Below, piece after piece: positions 10,194 through 17,659 of a stretch of 64,000 bases of DNA. Position 1 is the stretch's first letter, and each line of letters begins with the position of its first letter. Source of the DNA: Candidatus Zixiibacteriota bacterium. GTDB lineage: Bacteria > Zixibacteria > MSB-5A5 > GN15 > FEB-12. The notes under the pieces are model-generated. The model was not told the DNA's origin, ran no database searches, and saw only the letters and a list, made by a program, of their open reading frames with translations. Location: positions 124,001 through 188,000 of the forward strand of contig JAJRSF010000048.1 of NCBI GenBank assembly GCA_024278935.1. The letters are read 5' to 3'. Both the position numbers and the translations under genes were made by a program.

Positions 10194-11542
10194 TGCCAAA
10201 ATCCGGTTTACTTCTTTTAGTCGATGACGACCCTCTTGTTTTAGAAGCTCTTTATCAGACATTTATTGATGATTACGAGATTATCTTAGCTAAGTCAGGG
10301 ATTGATGCTATTGAGAAGTTACAAGGAAATGATAAGGTAGACACCATCGTTCTAGATATTCGTATGGCTCAAATGGATGGTCTCCAAACTGCTTCAAGAT
10401 TAAAAGAAATCAATTCCTATGTCCCAATTATCTTTCATACCGGCTATCCCGGCGATTATTCTGAAGAGCTTATCGAAAATAATTACCAGCCATTTGATTA
10501 TATTGGTAAAAATGAAAGACCTGCCAGGCTTATTCGAGCGGTCAAAAATGCCGTTTCATATTATCAATTACAATCATCTGATGTAGAACTGATTAAGCTT
10601 GCCAAAGAAGACTACAAAATTATCGGTAAGTCTTATAAGATGTTGGATGTCTACAAAAAAATTGAAAAAATTTCAGCACTACATAACAAAGTAATGATTC
10701 TTGGCGATACCGGTACCGGTAAAGAACTGGTAGCAAAAGCAATCCATAAAAAAAGTAATAGAGCCGACAAACCGCTCGCATTTTTTAACTGTAATTATAA
10801 ATCTGCTGATATCGTAGAATCCGAACTCTTTGGACATATTAAAGGATCGTTCACCGGTGCTATTTCTGATAGAGTAGGAATCTTTGAATATGCCGATAAA
10901 GGAACTTTGTTCTTAGATGAAATCGGTGACTTGGATATTCGAACTCAGGCAAAAATTTTGCGAGTCTTAGAATGTGGTGAGCTTTCACGCATAGGATCTC
11001 CCGATACTATAAAAGTTGATGTACGGCTGATCTGTGCCACTCATCAAAATCTTGAACAAATGGTTGAGGAAAAAGAATTTAGAAGAGATCTTTTCTATCG
11101 TTTAAAAGGTATTACTATCAATCTGCCTCGTTTAATAGATAGACGAGAAGATATTCCTTTACTGATCGACCATTTTAGCCAGGATTATTGTCAGAAGAAC
11201 AATCTGACCCTCAAACTATTTGAACCTCAAGCAAGAGAATTGCTTCTTGACTACGATTGGCCGGGCAATGTCAGGCCACTCTCTGACTCTGTGACCGCTC
11301 TAATCGATCTTTCGCCATCTTATTTTATTACAAAAAAAGATGTCGAGGATTATTTACAATGTGTCAGCGATGAAAATAAGTCTGACGATACATATTCTGC
11401 ACACATGAAAGCGTACAAACGAAAACTTATCTTGAAATCACTCGATAAACATAATGACAATGTTTCTGCGTCCGCTCGTGAATTGTCACTTGACCCATCA
11501 AATCTTAGAAAGCTTATCAAAGAGCTTGATATAAAGAGGTAG
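10193..11542 (+). CDS. NtrC-family sigma54-activating response regulator
   Basis: A 449-residue protein with three domains. A receiver occupies residues 1-125, with acidic pocket VDDDP, phospho-acceptor in VLDIRM and the conserved Lys in YIGKNERP. The AAA+ sigma54-interaction domain covers about 140-375: Walker [21 protein letters not shown], and Walker [11 protein letters not shown] Fis-type helix-turn-helix lies at the C-terminus ([20 protein letters not shown]). The sigma54-contact loop reads GSFTGA rather than GAFTGA. It is translationally coupled to the kinase gene (ATG shares a base with the TAA) and would be phosphorylated by it. A sigma54-type promoter lies 130 bases after its stop, making that locus an obvious candidate target. 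Confidence 0.92.
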   Translation: MPKSGLLLLVDDDPLVLEALYQTFIDDYEIILAKSGIDAIEKLQGNDKVDTIVLDIRMAQMDGLQTASRLKEINSYVPIIFHTGYPGDYSEELIENNYQPFDYIGKNERPARLIRAVKNAVSYYQLQSSDVELIKLAKEDYKIIGKSYKMLDVYKKIEKISALHNKVMILGDTGTGKELVAKAIHKKSNRADKPLAFFNCNYKSADIVESELFGHIKGSFTGAISDRVGIFEYADKGTLFLDEIGDLDIRTQAKILRVLECGELSRIGSPDTIKVDVRLICATHQNLEQMVEEKEFRRDLFYRLKGITINLPRLIDRREDIPLLIDHFSQDYCQKNNLTLKLFEPQARELLLDYDWPGNVRPLSDSVTALIDLSPSYFITKKDVEDYLQCVSDENKSDDTYSAHMKAYKRKLILKSLDKHNDNVSASARELSLDPSNLRKLIKELDIKR

Positions 11543-11671
11543 GTAGAATCGCCCTACCGTAAACAAGTGGAAACAGGTACAATATACTGAGGTCTGTTAG
11601 TCTCGCTTTCTTTTATCTGTGTAAGCCTCTATCCCATAACAAGAATTATATAGAATAATATCTTTACTGTT

Positions 11672-11687
11672 TGGCATGTATGTTGCT
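11672..11687 (+). promoter_or_regulatory. sigma54 (-24/-12) promoter
   Basis: TGGCATGTATGTTGCT matches the sigma54 consensus TGGCACRNNNNTTGCW at every defined position except C to T, with exactly 10 bases between GG and GC. It lies in the gap after a sigma54 activator gene. The predicted start is about 11699. A nearly identical site occurs at 43298. Confidence 0.7.
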
Positions 11688-11698
11688 TTATTAAATAA

Positions 11699-11870
11699 CT
11701 GTAGAGGGGGTACTAGACAATTATTACTACTGGGTTTGACTTTTGAGGCACGTTTTAGAATGAAAATGTAATAAAAATAAATATTTAAATAAGTAAGGGA
11801 TATTGAGGGTATGGGGATTTCTTATTTAATCTGTCCGATGGAGTGGTGCTCAGTCCATCGGATTTTTTTA
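11699..11870 (+). ncRNA. Candidate sigma54-dependent small RNA, about 170 nt
   Basis: Between the sigma54-type promoter and a strong terminator no credible coding frame exists. The possibilities are ATG-AAA-ATG-stop, an 11-codon TTG frame, and a frame from ATG at 11811 that runs through the terminator hairpin into the antisense of the next gene. The predicted transcript carries G-rich, mostly unpaired tracts (GAGGGGG, TGAGGCACG, AAGGGAT, TGAGGGTATGGGGA) in an AU-rich background and ends in a 9-bp hairpin plus seven T. The context of kinase, sigma54 activator, sigma54 promoter and terminator resembles luxO-qrr1 and cbrB-crcZ. Existence of the RNA is inference, and no homologue is claimed. The rest of the gap (11543-11671) holds only a weak GGTAG/CTACC hairpin. 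Confidence 0.45.
11834..11869 (+). terminator. Rho-independent terminator
   Basis: TCCGATGGA (11834-11842), an 11-base loop and TCCATCGGA (11854-11862) form a perfect 9-bp stem, followed by seven T. The T-run is only on the plus-strand side, so it stops rightward transcription just before the convergent gene ending at 11872. Confidence 0.85.
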
Positions 11871-11871
11871 T

Positions 11872-12597
11872 CTACTTTTCTTCGGATGGGTGACAGCATT
11901 CTACTTTCTGCTCGCCCGATTGTTCTACTACAATCTTTGGACTGATATACGGAATCCCAAGTGACATACCACGCAAAATTATCAAAAGTGCGATAATCAC
12001 TCCGCCAACAGGAATAAGTTTTGAAAAGGTAGTTTTCACCTTTGCTGTGAGCAGTCCTGTCGCAAATGAGAGTACCAGCAAAATTGGTAAAGTTCCTAAG
12101 CCAAACAGAGCCATATACAAACTTCCGTTAAGCATTGAACCTGTCGATGCTACCCCTGCTAACGCGATATAGACAAATCCGCAAGGAAGCAGTCCATTTA
12201 AGATGCCGATTAAAAATAATGATGCTATCGATGAGTTCTTAAAAAGTATCGACCAATATTTTTTTACTGTCGTGGAAAACGATGTGAATATCTGAAAAGG
12301 GAAGAGCTTATTAAAAAATCCGGTCGGAACCAACACCATTATCAATATTAAAACACCCATCGAAATCGAAAGAACGTTTTGATAGCCTGCCAGTGAGAAC
12401 TGTTCTCCAATAGAACCGATAATAAATCCCATGATCGCATAGGTGACAACTCTTCCGAGATTGTACACTAATCTGCTGAAGAAAAATTTCCACTTTGATG
12501 TTTTATTAACAGGCAGTGCTAAAACAATCGGACCGCACATCCCGACACAGTGAAATGATCCAAGTAAACCAAAAATAAATGCTGACCATATTTCCAT
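11872..12597 (-). CDS. TauE/SafE-family membrane protein of the cbb3 cluster (often annotated sulfite exporter or CcoH-like)
   Basis: A 241-residue polytopic membrane protein of the TauE/SafE type usually found at the end of cco clusters. It contains the family motif GLLGSFHCVGMCGPIVLAL at residues 9-27, including the HCVGMCGP cysteine/histidine pair, and GILNGLLPCGFVYIALA near 140. The CxxC-like and LLPCGF features hint at copper handling or thiol chemistry during cbb3 assembly, though substrate is not established for the family. The tail ends QKVECCHPSEEK, with a CC-H that could bind metal. It lies 12 bases after fixH and in the same frame, so reading through the fixH TGA would fuse the two. 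Confidence 0.8.
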   Translation of the reverse strand: MEIWSAFIFGLLGSFHCVGMCGPIVLALPVNKTSKWKFFFSRLVYNLGRVVTYAIMGFIIGSIGEQFSLAGYQNVLSISMGVLILIMVLVPTGFFNKLFPFQIFTSFSTTVKKYWSILFKNSSIASLFLIGILNGLLPCGFVYIALAGVASTGSMLNGSLYMALFGLGTLPILLVLSFATGLLTAKVKTTFSKLIPVGGVIIALLIILRGMSLGIPYISPKIVVEQSGEQKVECCHPSEEK

Positions 12598-12609
12598 AGT
12601 TCTCTGATC

Positions 12610-13074
12610 TCAAAAAGTGAGATTCTCCTCTTGATAATATGAAGTATTAGATGATGCCCATTGTAACTTCAACACCCAAAAGCCTTTTAAAAATCGACTG
12701 GTAGATATTGTCATCTGATTGTTTGAGTCCAAACTGATTGGAATCATTTGATCGGCACGTTTGTCAGATGGTCTGAAAAAATGAGCTGTCCCGGCGATAC
12801 CAAGTTCCGCAAGTGAATCTGCAAATGATATCGTTAAAATTTTATTTTCTTTGTCTAAAAGCAAATTTGGTTTTACTGCTAAGTTTTCTGTGTTTTTAAG
12901 CATGTCAATTTTATCTTGATAAGACAATGATTTCTGATAGTAATTATCTTCAACCAAAACATAATTTTGAGTCGTTGAAAAAATAACAAAAGAAAGTATG
13001 AAGATTACAAAGCTACCATATAGTACTGCGATTCCAACTCCCCATAACGATTTCTTTTTATTTGTCTCAGTCAT
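12610..13074 (-). CDS. fixH: FixH/CcoH-family protein
   Basis: A 154-residue protein with one N-terminal membrane helix (residues about 14-34) and a periplasmic domain. It belongs to the FixH/CcoH family, which is needed for cbb3 oxidase assembly or stability. The order ccoG-fixH-TauE is typical, and it begins 3 bases after ccoG ends. The C-terminus WVLKLQWASSNTSYYQEEN is characteristic of the family and lies at the expected end, so its TGA is a plausible natural stop. It is the only complete gene in the window whose best end is TGA. Confidence 0.82.
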   Translation of the reverse strand: MTETNKKKSLWGVGIAVLYGSFVIFILSFVIFSTTQNYVLVEDNYYQKSLSYQDKIDMLKNTENLAVKPNLLLDKENKILTISFADSLAELGIAGTAHFFRPSDKRADQMIPISLDSNNQMTISTSRFLKGFWVLKLQWASSNTSYYQEENLTF

Positions 13075-13077
13075 AAT

Positions 13078-14466
13078 TTAGCGAGGTCCCATAAAGTTTG
13101 TAGTTACTTCTTCAAGCACTTCATTGCCTGAAATCAGTTCAATAGTTATAACATTATTAGTTGAATAAAGTTCTTCTTTTGAAATTTCTATAAAAAAGAC
13201 TGTCTCAAATCTGCCGTCCAAAGGTACTACCGCACTATTGCCGACTAAAATTATTTTTCCATCTTTGTGCTTTAGTTTTAGTTCTATCGGTACATCTTTA
13301 AAAGTTTTGTTCACGACCGAAAGATTATATAAGTTCCGTATGATACCTTCATCTGACTCTTCGTACAACGTTCCCGATGTTCTGAGTATCGTTGCCTCAA
13401 TGTCAGACCTTGTGACGAGTAAAACAGTCATTAGGGTGAGCAAAAATGTCAAACCAATTGTATAGCCTAAAATTCGACCGGTAAATTTAAACTGACCACC
13501 TTTTTCAATAATGTTGCCAGACGAATATCTGATAAGTCCATGCGGAAGATTTACCTTATCCATTACAGAATTACAAGCATCGATACATGCCGTACAATTA
13601 ACACACTCAAGTTGAGTACCGTTCCGAATATCAATTCCGGTAGGGCAGACTTTGACACAAGCGAAGCAGTCAATACAATGTCCACGGTTTGAGAAGTCTT
13701 CATTTCGTTTTACTATCTTTCGTTCTTCACCACGTTTATGGTCATAGGCAACAATTATAGAGTTGTTGTCAAGCAAAACCGATTGAAGACGCCCGTATGG
13801 ACAGACAACCGTACACGCTTGCTCTCTAAACCAGGCAAAGACACCATAAAATATAATTGAAAAGAGAAACATGAATCCAAGCCCAGCCATATGCTGTGAT
13901 GGTGGGTCTGTGATAATTTTCACTAACTCATCTATACTAACAATGTATGCGAGTAATAAATTTCCGATTACAAAGGAAAGTCCAAAGAAGATCGAATGTT
14001 TTAAAGTTTTTTTGAAAATTTTTGAGAAAGTCCATGGAGCAGCCGCAAGCCGTTTTTGACTAGAAGCAGATCCTTCGATAAGATATTCAATCTTTCTGAA
14101 CACCATCTCCATAAAAATTGTCTGCGGGCAAGCCCAACCACAAAAGAGTCGTCCAAAAACTGATGTGAACAGCACAATAAAGACAACAAGTGTGAGTGTT
14201 GCTAAAACAAACAGATGGAAATCCTGTGGCCAGAAAACAATCCCGAAAATAATAAATTTCCGCTCGATAATATTTAAGAGCATCGCTGGGTGACCATCAA
14301 TTTTTAAAAATGGTAAACCGAATAGTATAAGAAGTAGCACCCATGAAAAATAAGTACGTGCTGAATATAATTTACCCTTCGGTTTGGTAGGGTATATCCA
14401 CAACCGCCGACCATGTTCGTCAGTGGTTGCAATTGAATCTCTAAAACTTTTCTTTTCTTCACTCAT
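13078..14466 (-). CDS. ccoG: CcoG (FixG/RdxA) polyferredoxin for cbb3 assembly
   Basis: A 462-residue membrane protein with about five helices. A NapH/NosR-like segment has the RLFCGWACPQTIFMEMVFR motif near residue 105, ACTVVCPYGRLQ lies near 215, and the paired [4Fe-4S] ferredoxin motifs CIDCFACVKVCPTGIDIRNG and CVNCTACIDACNSVMDK lie at about 262-305. It ends in a periplasmic Ig-like domain typical of CcoG. CcoG homologues reduce copper during assembly of cbb3 oxidase. It sits between ccoP and fixH in the expected order, 15 bases after ccoP. Confidence 0.93.
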   Translation of the reverse strand: MSEEKKSFRDSIATTDEHGRRLWIYPTKPKGKLYSARTYFSWVLLLILFGLPFLKIDGHPAMLLNIIERKFIIFGIVFWPQDFHLFVLATLTLVVFIVLFTSVFGRLFCGWACPQTIFMEMVFRKIEYLIEGSASSQKRLAAAPWTFSKIFKKTLKHSIFFGLSFVIGNLLLAYIVSIDELVKIITDPPSQHMAGLGFMFLFSIIFYGVFAWFREQACTVVCPYGRLQSVLLDNNSIIVAYDHKRGEERKIVKRNEDFSNRGHCIDCFACVKVCPTGIDIRNGTQLECVNCTACIDACNSVMDKVNLPHGLIRYSSGNIIEKGGQFKFTGRILGYTIGLTFLLTLMTVLLVTRSDIEATILRTSGTLYEESDEGIIRNLYNLSVVNKTFKDVPIELKLKHKDGKIILVGNSAVVPLDGRFETVFFIEISKEELYSTNNVITIELISGNEVLEEVTTNFMGPR

Positions 14467-14481
14467 GCGTGTAACAACAAC

Positions 14482-15153
14482 TTATTCTTCAACAAGTTCC
14501 CCTTGCGGAGCTTTCTGATTCGGAGGATTGGTACCTCGTAAGGTTTGTACAAAACTAGCCGTCTGTAAAATTTCATCAGGCTTCAAAAACGCTCTCCATG
14601 CAATCATACCTTTGGCAGGGTATCCATATTTCATACTTTTTACAATGTTGGTGAACGACGCACCGTGTAGCCAGTAGTCATCGGTCAGATTCGGACCAAT
14701 ACCACCTTCACCGGCAGCACCATGACATTGTAAACAGTTTCTGATAAACAGATCTTTCCCGTTATTGATATCAGCGATGTCAGTGAATGCTATATACGAA
14801 ATCGTATCAGTCTCGGAAGTCTCTTCAACATATGCCACTTGACCTGCCCCCATGAGTATCATCCGAGGCGTAACATCACCTTCAGGAGTGTAAAACGGAG
14901 AGTGATAACTATCTAATATGCCGAGAGTTTTTGAATCAGATTCTGCAATCCGTACATAATTTGGATCCACTTCCTGCATATATTCATCTTCCTGCAGATA
15001 GCCAATATTAAAGACATGGTAAAAAAGTAAATACAGAACCGACCATGCGATAGTCACATAAAACAACCATAACCACCAAGTCGGTAAATCATTGTCCAAC
15101 TCTTTTATACCATCGTAGTCATGGTCTAACAGTTTGTCATATTCTTCAGACAT
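14482..15153 (-). CDS. ccoP: Cytochrome c oxidase cbb3 subunit III, mono-haem type
   Basis: A 223-residue protein starting at MSEEYDKLLDHDYDG (ATG 15151-15153), preceded by GGAGAG 8 bases upstream. An alternative start 33 bases earlier lies inside the ccoQ-like gene and has no ribosome site. Order: cytoplasmic N-terminus, DNDLPTWWLWLFYVTIAWS helix typical of CcoP, then a periplasmic cytochrome c domain with one haem motif CLQCH and a downstream axial-Met candidate in PAKGMIAWRAF. Canonical CcoP has two c haems in about 290 residues. This one has only a single CxxCH, and the region where the first domain should be is degenerate. Electron entry may therefore differ from the di-haem enzymes. Confidence 0.9.
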   Translation of the reverse strand: MSEEYDKLLDHDYDGIKELDNDLPTWWLWLFYVTIAWSVLYLLFYHVFNIGYLQEDEYMQEVDPNYVRIAESDSKTLGILDSYHSPFYTPEGDVTPRMILMGAGQVAYVEETSETDTISYIAFTDIADINNGKDLFIRNCLQCHGAAGEGGIGPNLTDDYWLHGASFTNIVKSMKYGYPAKGMIAWRAFLKPDEILQTASFVQTLRGTNPPNQKAPQGELVEE

Positions 15154-15154
15154 C

Positions 15155-15334
15155 TTATATCTCTCCATCTTTCTTATCATTATCAAGAGGGATACTTTCC
15201 ATCTCAGAAATAACTTCTTTGTCTAAACTAAAAGTCCATATCACTACTACCGTAAAAATAATAACAAATATTATAAGAGAAATTATTGGAAAAATCTCAA
15301 CTCCGGGCAGTGAAAGTAATGCTTCTTTAATCAT
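15155..15334 (-). CDS. CcoQ-like small membrane protein
   Basis: A 59-residue frame from ATG at 15332-15334 to a TAA just before the ccoP start. It has one strong transmembrane helix (FPIISLIIFVIIFTVVVIW) followed by an acidic, soluble tail. Size, topology and position between ccoNO and ccoP match CcoQ/FixQ, although sequence conservation in that family is too low for certainty. Confidence 0.75.
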   Translation of the reverse strand: MIKEALLSLPGVEIFPIISLIIFVIIFTVVVIWTFSLDKEVISEMESIPLDNDKKDGEI

Positions 15335-15343
15335 AACGTTCTC

Positions 15344-17467
15344 CTAATTACCGGTTTGAGGTTTAACTTTTATATCGGTACCCATTCTTTGCAGGTATGC
15401 GATTAAAGCAATAATCTCTTTGTCGCCGGTCACAGAAATCTTAGACTCCTTAAGAGTGGCAACAATCTTTTCAGCCTGCATAACCATATCTTTAATAGCT
15501 TGCTGATCATAATCTTTAGGATATGGAACCCCTAAAGTAATCATAGCTCTGATTTTTGGAGGCATATCATTGATATCATACGAATCTGTTTCAAGCCATG
15601 GATATGGAGGCATGATAGAACCCGGTGACATCTTTTCAGGTAAAATCATATGGTCAAAATGCCATGCATCAGGATATTTACCACCGATACGAGCAAGATC
15701 AGGACCGGTTCGTTTAGAACCCCATTGGAATGGATGGTCATATACAAATTCACCTGCTTTAGAATATTCACCGTAGCGTTCAGTTTCAGAACGGAATGGA
15801 CGAATCATCTGTGAGTGACAGTTATAACATCCTTCACGAATATAAATATCACGACCTTCAAGTTCAAGTGGAGTATACGGCTTGACCGATTCAATAGTCG
15901 GGATGTTTGATTTTATCATATAAGTCGGAATAATTTCAACAGCACCACCGATAGCAACAGCTACAATAGTTAATACCAAAAACTGCATCGGTTTTCTTTC
16001 AAGCCATCTATGTGTTGTTTCTTTAGGTCCCGTATATTCTTTCGTCAAGGCAGGTGCTTCTGCTTTTTCATCCGCCAGCAATGTGCCTATCTGCATAGTC
16101 TTGATCAAATTATAAAACATAATACAAACACCTGTGAAGAACATAAGCCCGCCGACCATACGGATAACATACATCGGTATAATTTGTGTAACAGTCTGTA
16201 GGAAATTCGGGTAAGCTAAAAATCCTTCAGGTGTAAATTCTTTCCACATCAAACTCTGAGTAATCCCCGCAAAATACATCGGGATAACCCATACTAAAAT
16301 CCCTAAAAAGCCAAGCCAGAAATGAGTATTGGCAAGTCGTTTAGAAAATAATTCAGTTTGATAAATTTTTGGAATCAACCAATAGAGAACAGAGAACGTC
16401 AAAAATCCGTTCCATCCTAATGCCCCTACATGCACATGCGCGATTGTCCAATCAGTGTAATGCGAAAGAGCGTTGATACTTTTAATAGCAAGCATAGGAC
16501 CTTCAAAGGTCGCCATACCATACGCTGTCACAGCTACTACCATAAACTTCAGCACTGCATCATCCCGAACTCTGTCCCATGCACCACGAAGAGTCAGCAG
16601 CCCATTGAGCATGCCACCCCATGATGGAGCTATCAGCATAACCGAAAATACTGTTCCAACCGACTGAGCCCAGTCAGGTAGAGCAGTGTAAAGCAGATGA
16701 TGAGGGCCTGCCCAGATATATAAAAATATCAGCGACCAGAAATGTATTATCGAAAGTCGGTATGAAAATACCGGTCGGTTCGCTGCTTTCGGCAGATAGT
16801 AATACATCAGTCCGAGATATGGTGTCGTTAGGAAAAATGCTACCGCATTATGCCCGTACCACCACTGCACTAAAGCATCCTGCACACCGGCATAGACCGG
16901 ATAACTTTTCATAAATGAAACCGGTAACTCTACCGAGTTAACGACATGTAAAATAGTAACGGTAATAAATGTTGCGATATAAAACCAGATAGCAACATAC
17001 ATATGCCGTTCACGTCTTTTCATAATGGTTCCGAATAATTGGACACCAAAAATAATCCATACTACGGCAATCGCAATATCAATCGGCCATTCAAGTTCGG
17101 CATATTCTTTCCCGGTAGTGTATCCCATCGGAAAGGTGATAGCTGCCGATACAATTATAAGTTGCCATCCCCAAAAATGCAGTTTACTCAAAAGGTCTGA
17201 AAACATTCTTGCTTTACAAAGTCTTTGCAGTGAGTAATACACACCCATAAAAATACCATTACCAACAAAGGCAAAAATTACCGCATTGGTATGAAGCGGG
17301 CGTAATCTGCCGAATGAAAAATATGATATTCCTAAATTTAGTTCAGGCCAGTAGAGCTGAGTCGCGATTATCAATCCGACCAGCATACCAACAATGCCCC
17401 AGACAGTAGTTGCCCAGGCAAAGTTCCTTACAATTTTGTTGTCATAATGAAACGTTTCAAGATTCAT
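15344..17467 (-). CDS. ccoNO: Fused cbb3 cytochrome oxidase subunits I and II (CcoN-CcoO)
   Basis: A 707-residue fusion. Residues about 1-470 are the haem-copper oxidase subunit CcoN, with about 12 helices and the histidine-rich metal sites in RLRPLHTNAVIFAF, QWWYGHNAVAFFLT, WAGPHHLLYT and DWTIAHVHVGALGWNG. After a linker and a further helix (FLVLTIVAVAIGGAVEIIP), residues about 520-707 are CcoO, a mono-haem cytochrome c with GCYNCHSQMIRPFRSE and GPDLARIGG. In proteobacteria these are two genes. Fusion is known in Bacteroidota and relatives. The enzyme reduces O2 with high affinity. Confidence 0.96.
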   Translation of the reverse strand: MNLETFHYDNKIVRNFAWATTVWGIVGMLVGLIIATQLYWPELNLGISYFSFGRLRPLHTNAVIFAFVGNGIFMGVYYSLQRLCKARMFSDLLSKLHFWGWQLIIVSAAITFPMGYTTGKEYAELEWPIDIAIAVVWIIFGVQLFGTIMKRRERHMYVAIWFYIATFITVTILHVVNSVELPVSFMKSYPVYAGVQDALVQWWYGHNAVAFFLTTPYLGLMYYYLPKAANRPVFSYRLSIIHFWSLIFLYIWAGPHHLLYTALPDWAQSVGTVFSVMLIAPSWGGMLNGLLTLRGAWDRVRDDAVLKFMVVAVTAYGMATFEGPMLAIKSINALSHYTDWTIAHVHVGALGWNGFLTFSVLYWLIPKIYQTELFSKRLANTHFWLGFLGILVWVIPMYFAGITQSLMWKEFTPEGFLAYPNFLQTVTQIIPMYVIRMVGGLMFFTGVCIMFYNLIKTMQIGTLLADEKAEAPALTKEYTGPKETTHRWLERKPMQFLVLTIVAVAIGGAVEIIPTYMIKSNIPTIESVKPYTPLELEGRDIYIREGCYNCHSQMIRPFRSETERYGEYSKAGEFVYDHPFQWGSKRTGPDLARIGGKYPDAWHFDHMILPEKMSPGSIMPPYPWLETDSYDINDMPPKIRAMITLGVPYPKDYDQQAIKDMVMQAEKIVATLKESKISVTGDKEIIALIAYLQRMGTDIKVKPQTGN

Positions 17468-17482
17468 TAAAAACTCTCCATC

Positions 17483-17653
17483 TTATCTATTATTATTTTT
17501 TTTGTTTTCATCTTTTATATCATCAAAAAGCATGCGAACCGCAGGTGTATAAGTATCATCAAACTGCCCTTTTTTATTAGCCCATAAAAAGGCTATTAAA
17601 AAAGAAAGAGAAATAAATAATGAAATACCTATAAGTATAAAAAGTGCCGACAT
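17483..17653 (-). CDS. ccoS: CcoS, cbb3-type oxidase maturation protein
   Basis: A 56-residue protein: one N-terminal helix (FILIGISLFISLSFLIAFLW) followed by GQFDDTYTPAVRMLFDD, which is the hallmark of CcoS. It starts 6 bases after ccoI ends and precedes ccoNO by 15 bases. CcoS is needed for haem and copper insertion into the cbb3 catalytic subunit. Confidence 0.88.
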   Translation of the reverse strand: MSALFILIGISLFISLSFLIAFLWANKKGQFDDTYTPAVRMLFDDIKDENKKNNNR

Positions 17654-17659
17654 ACTTTT

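Noticed and set aside
11811-11870. ATG frame inside the candidate sRNA
   Set aside because: It has no Shine-Dalgarno, runs through the terminator hairpin and then antisense to the TauE/SafE gene. It looks fortuitous.
14482-15186. CcoP start at 15186
   Set aside because: It overlaps the ccoQ-like gene by 32 bases and lacks a ribosome site, while ATG 15153 has GGAGAG and gives the usual CcoP N-terminus.
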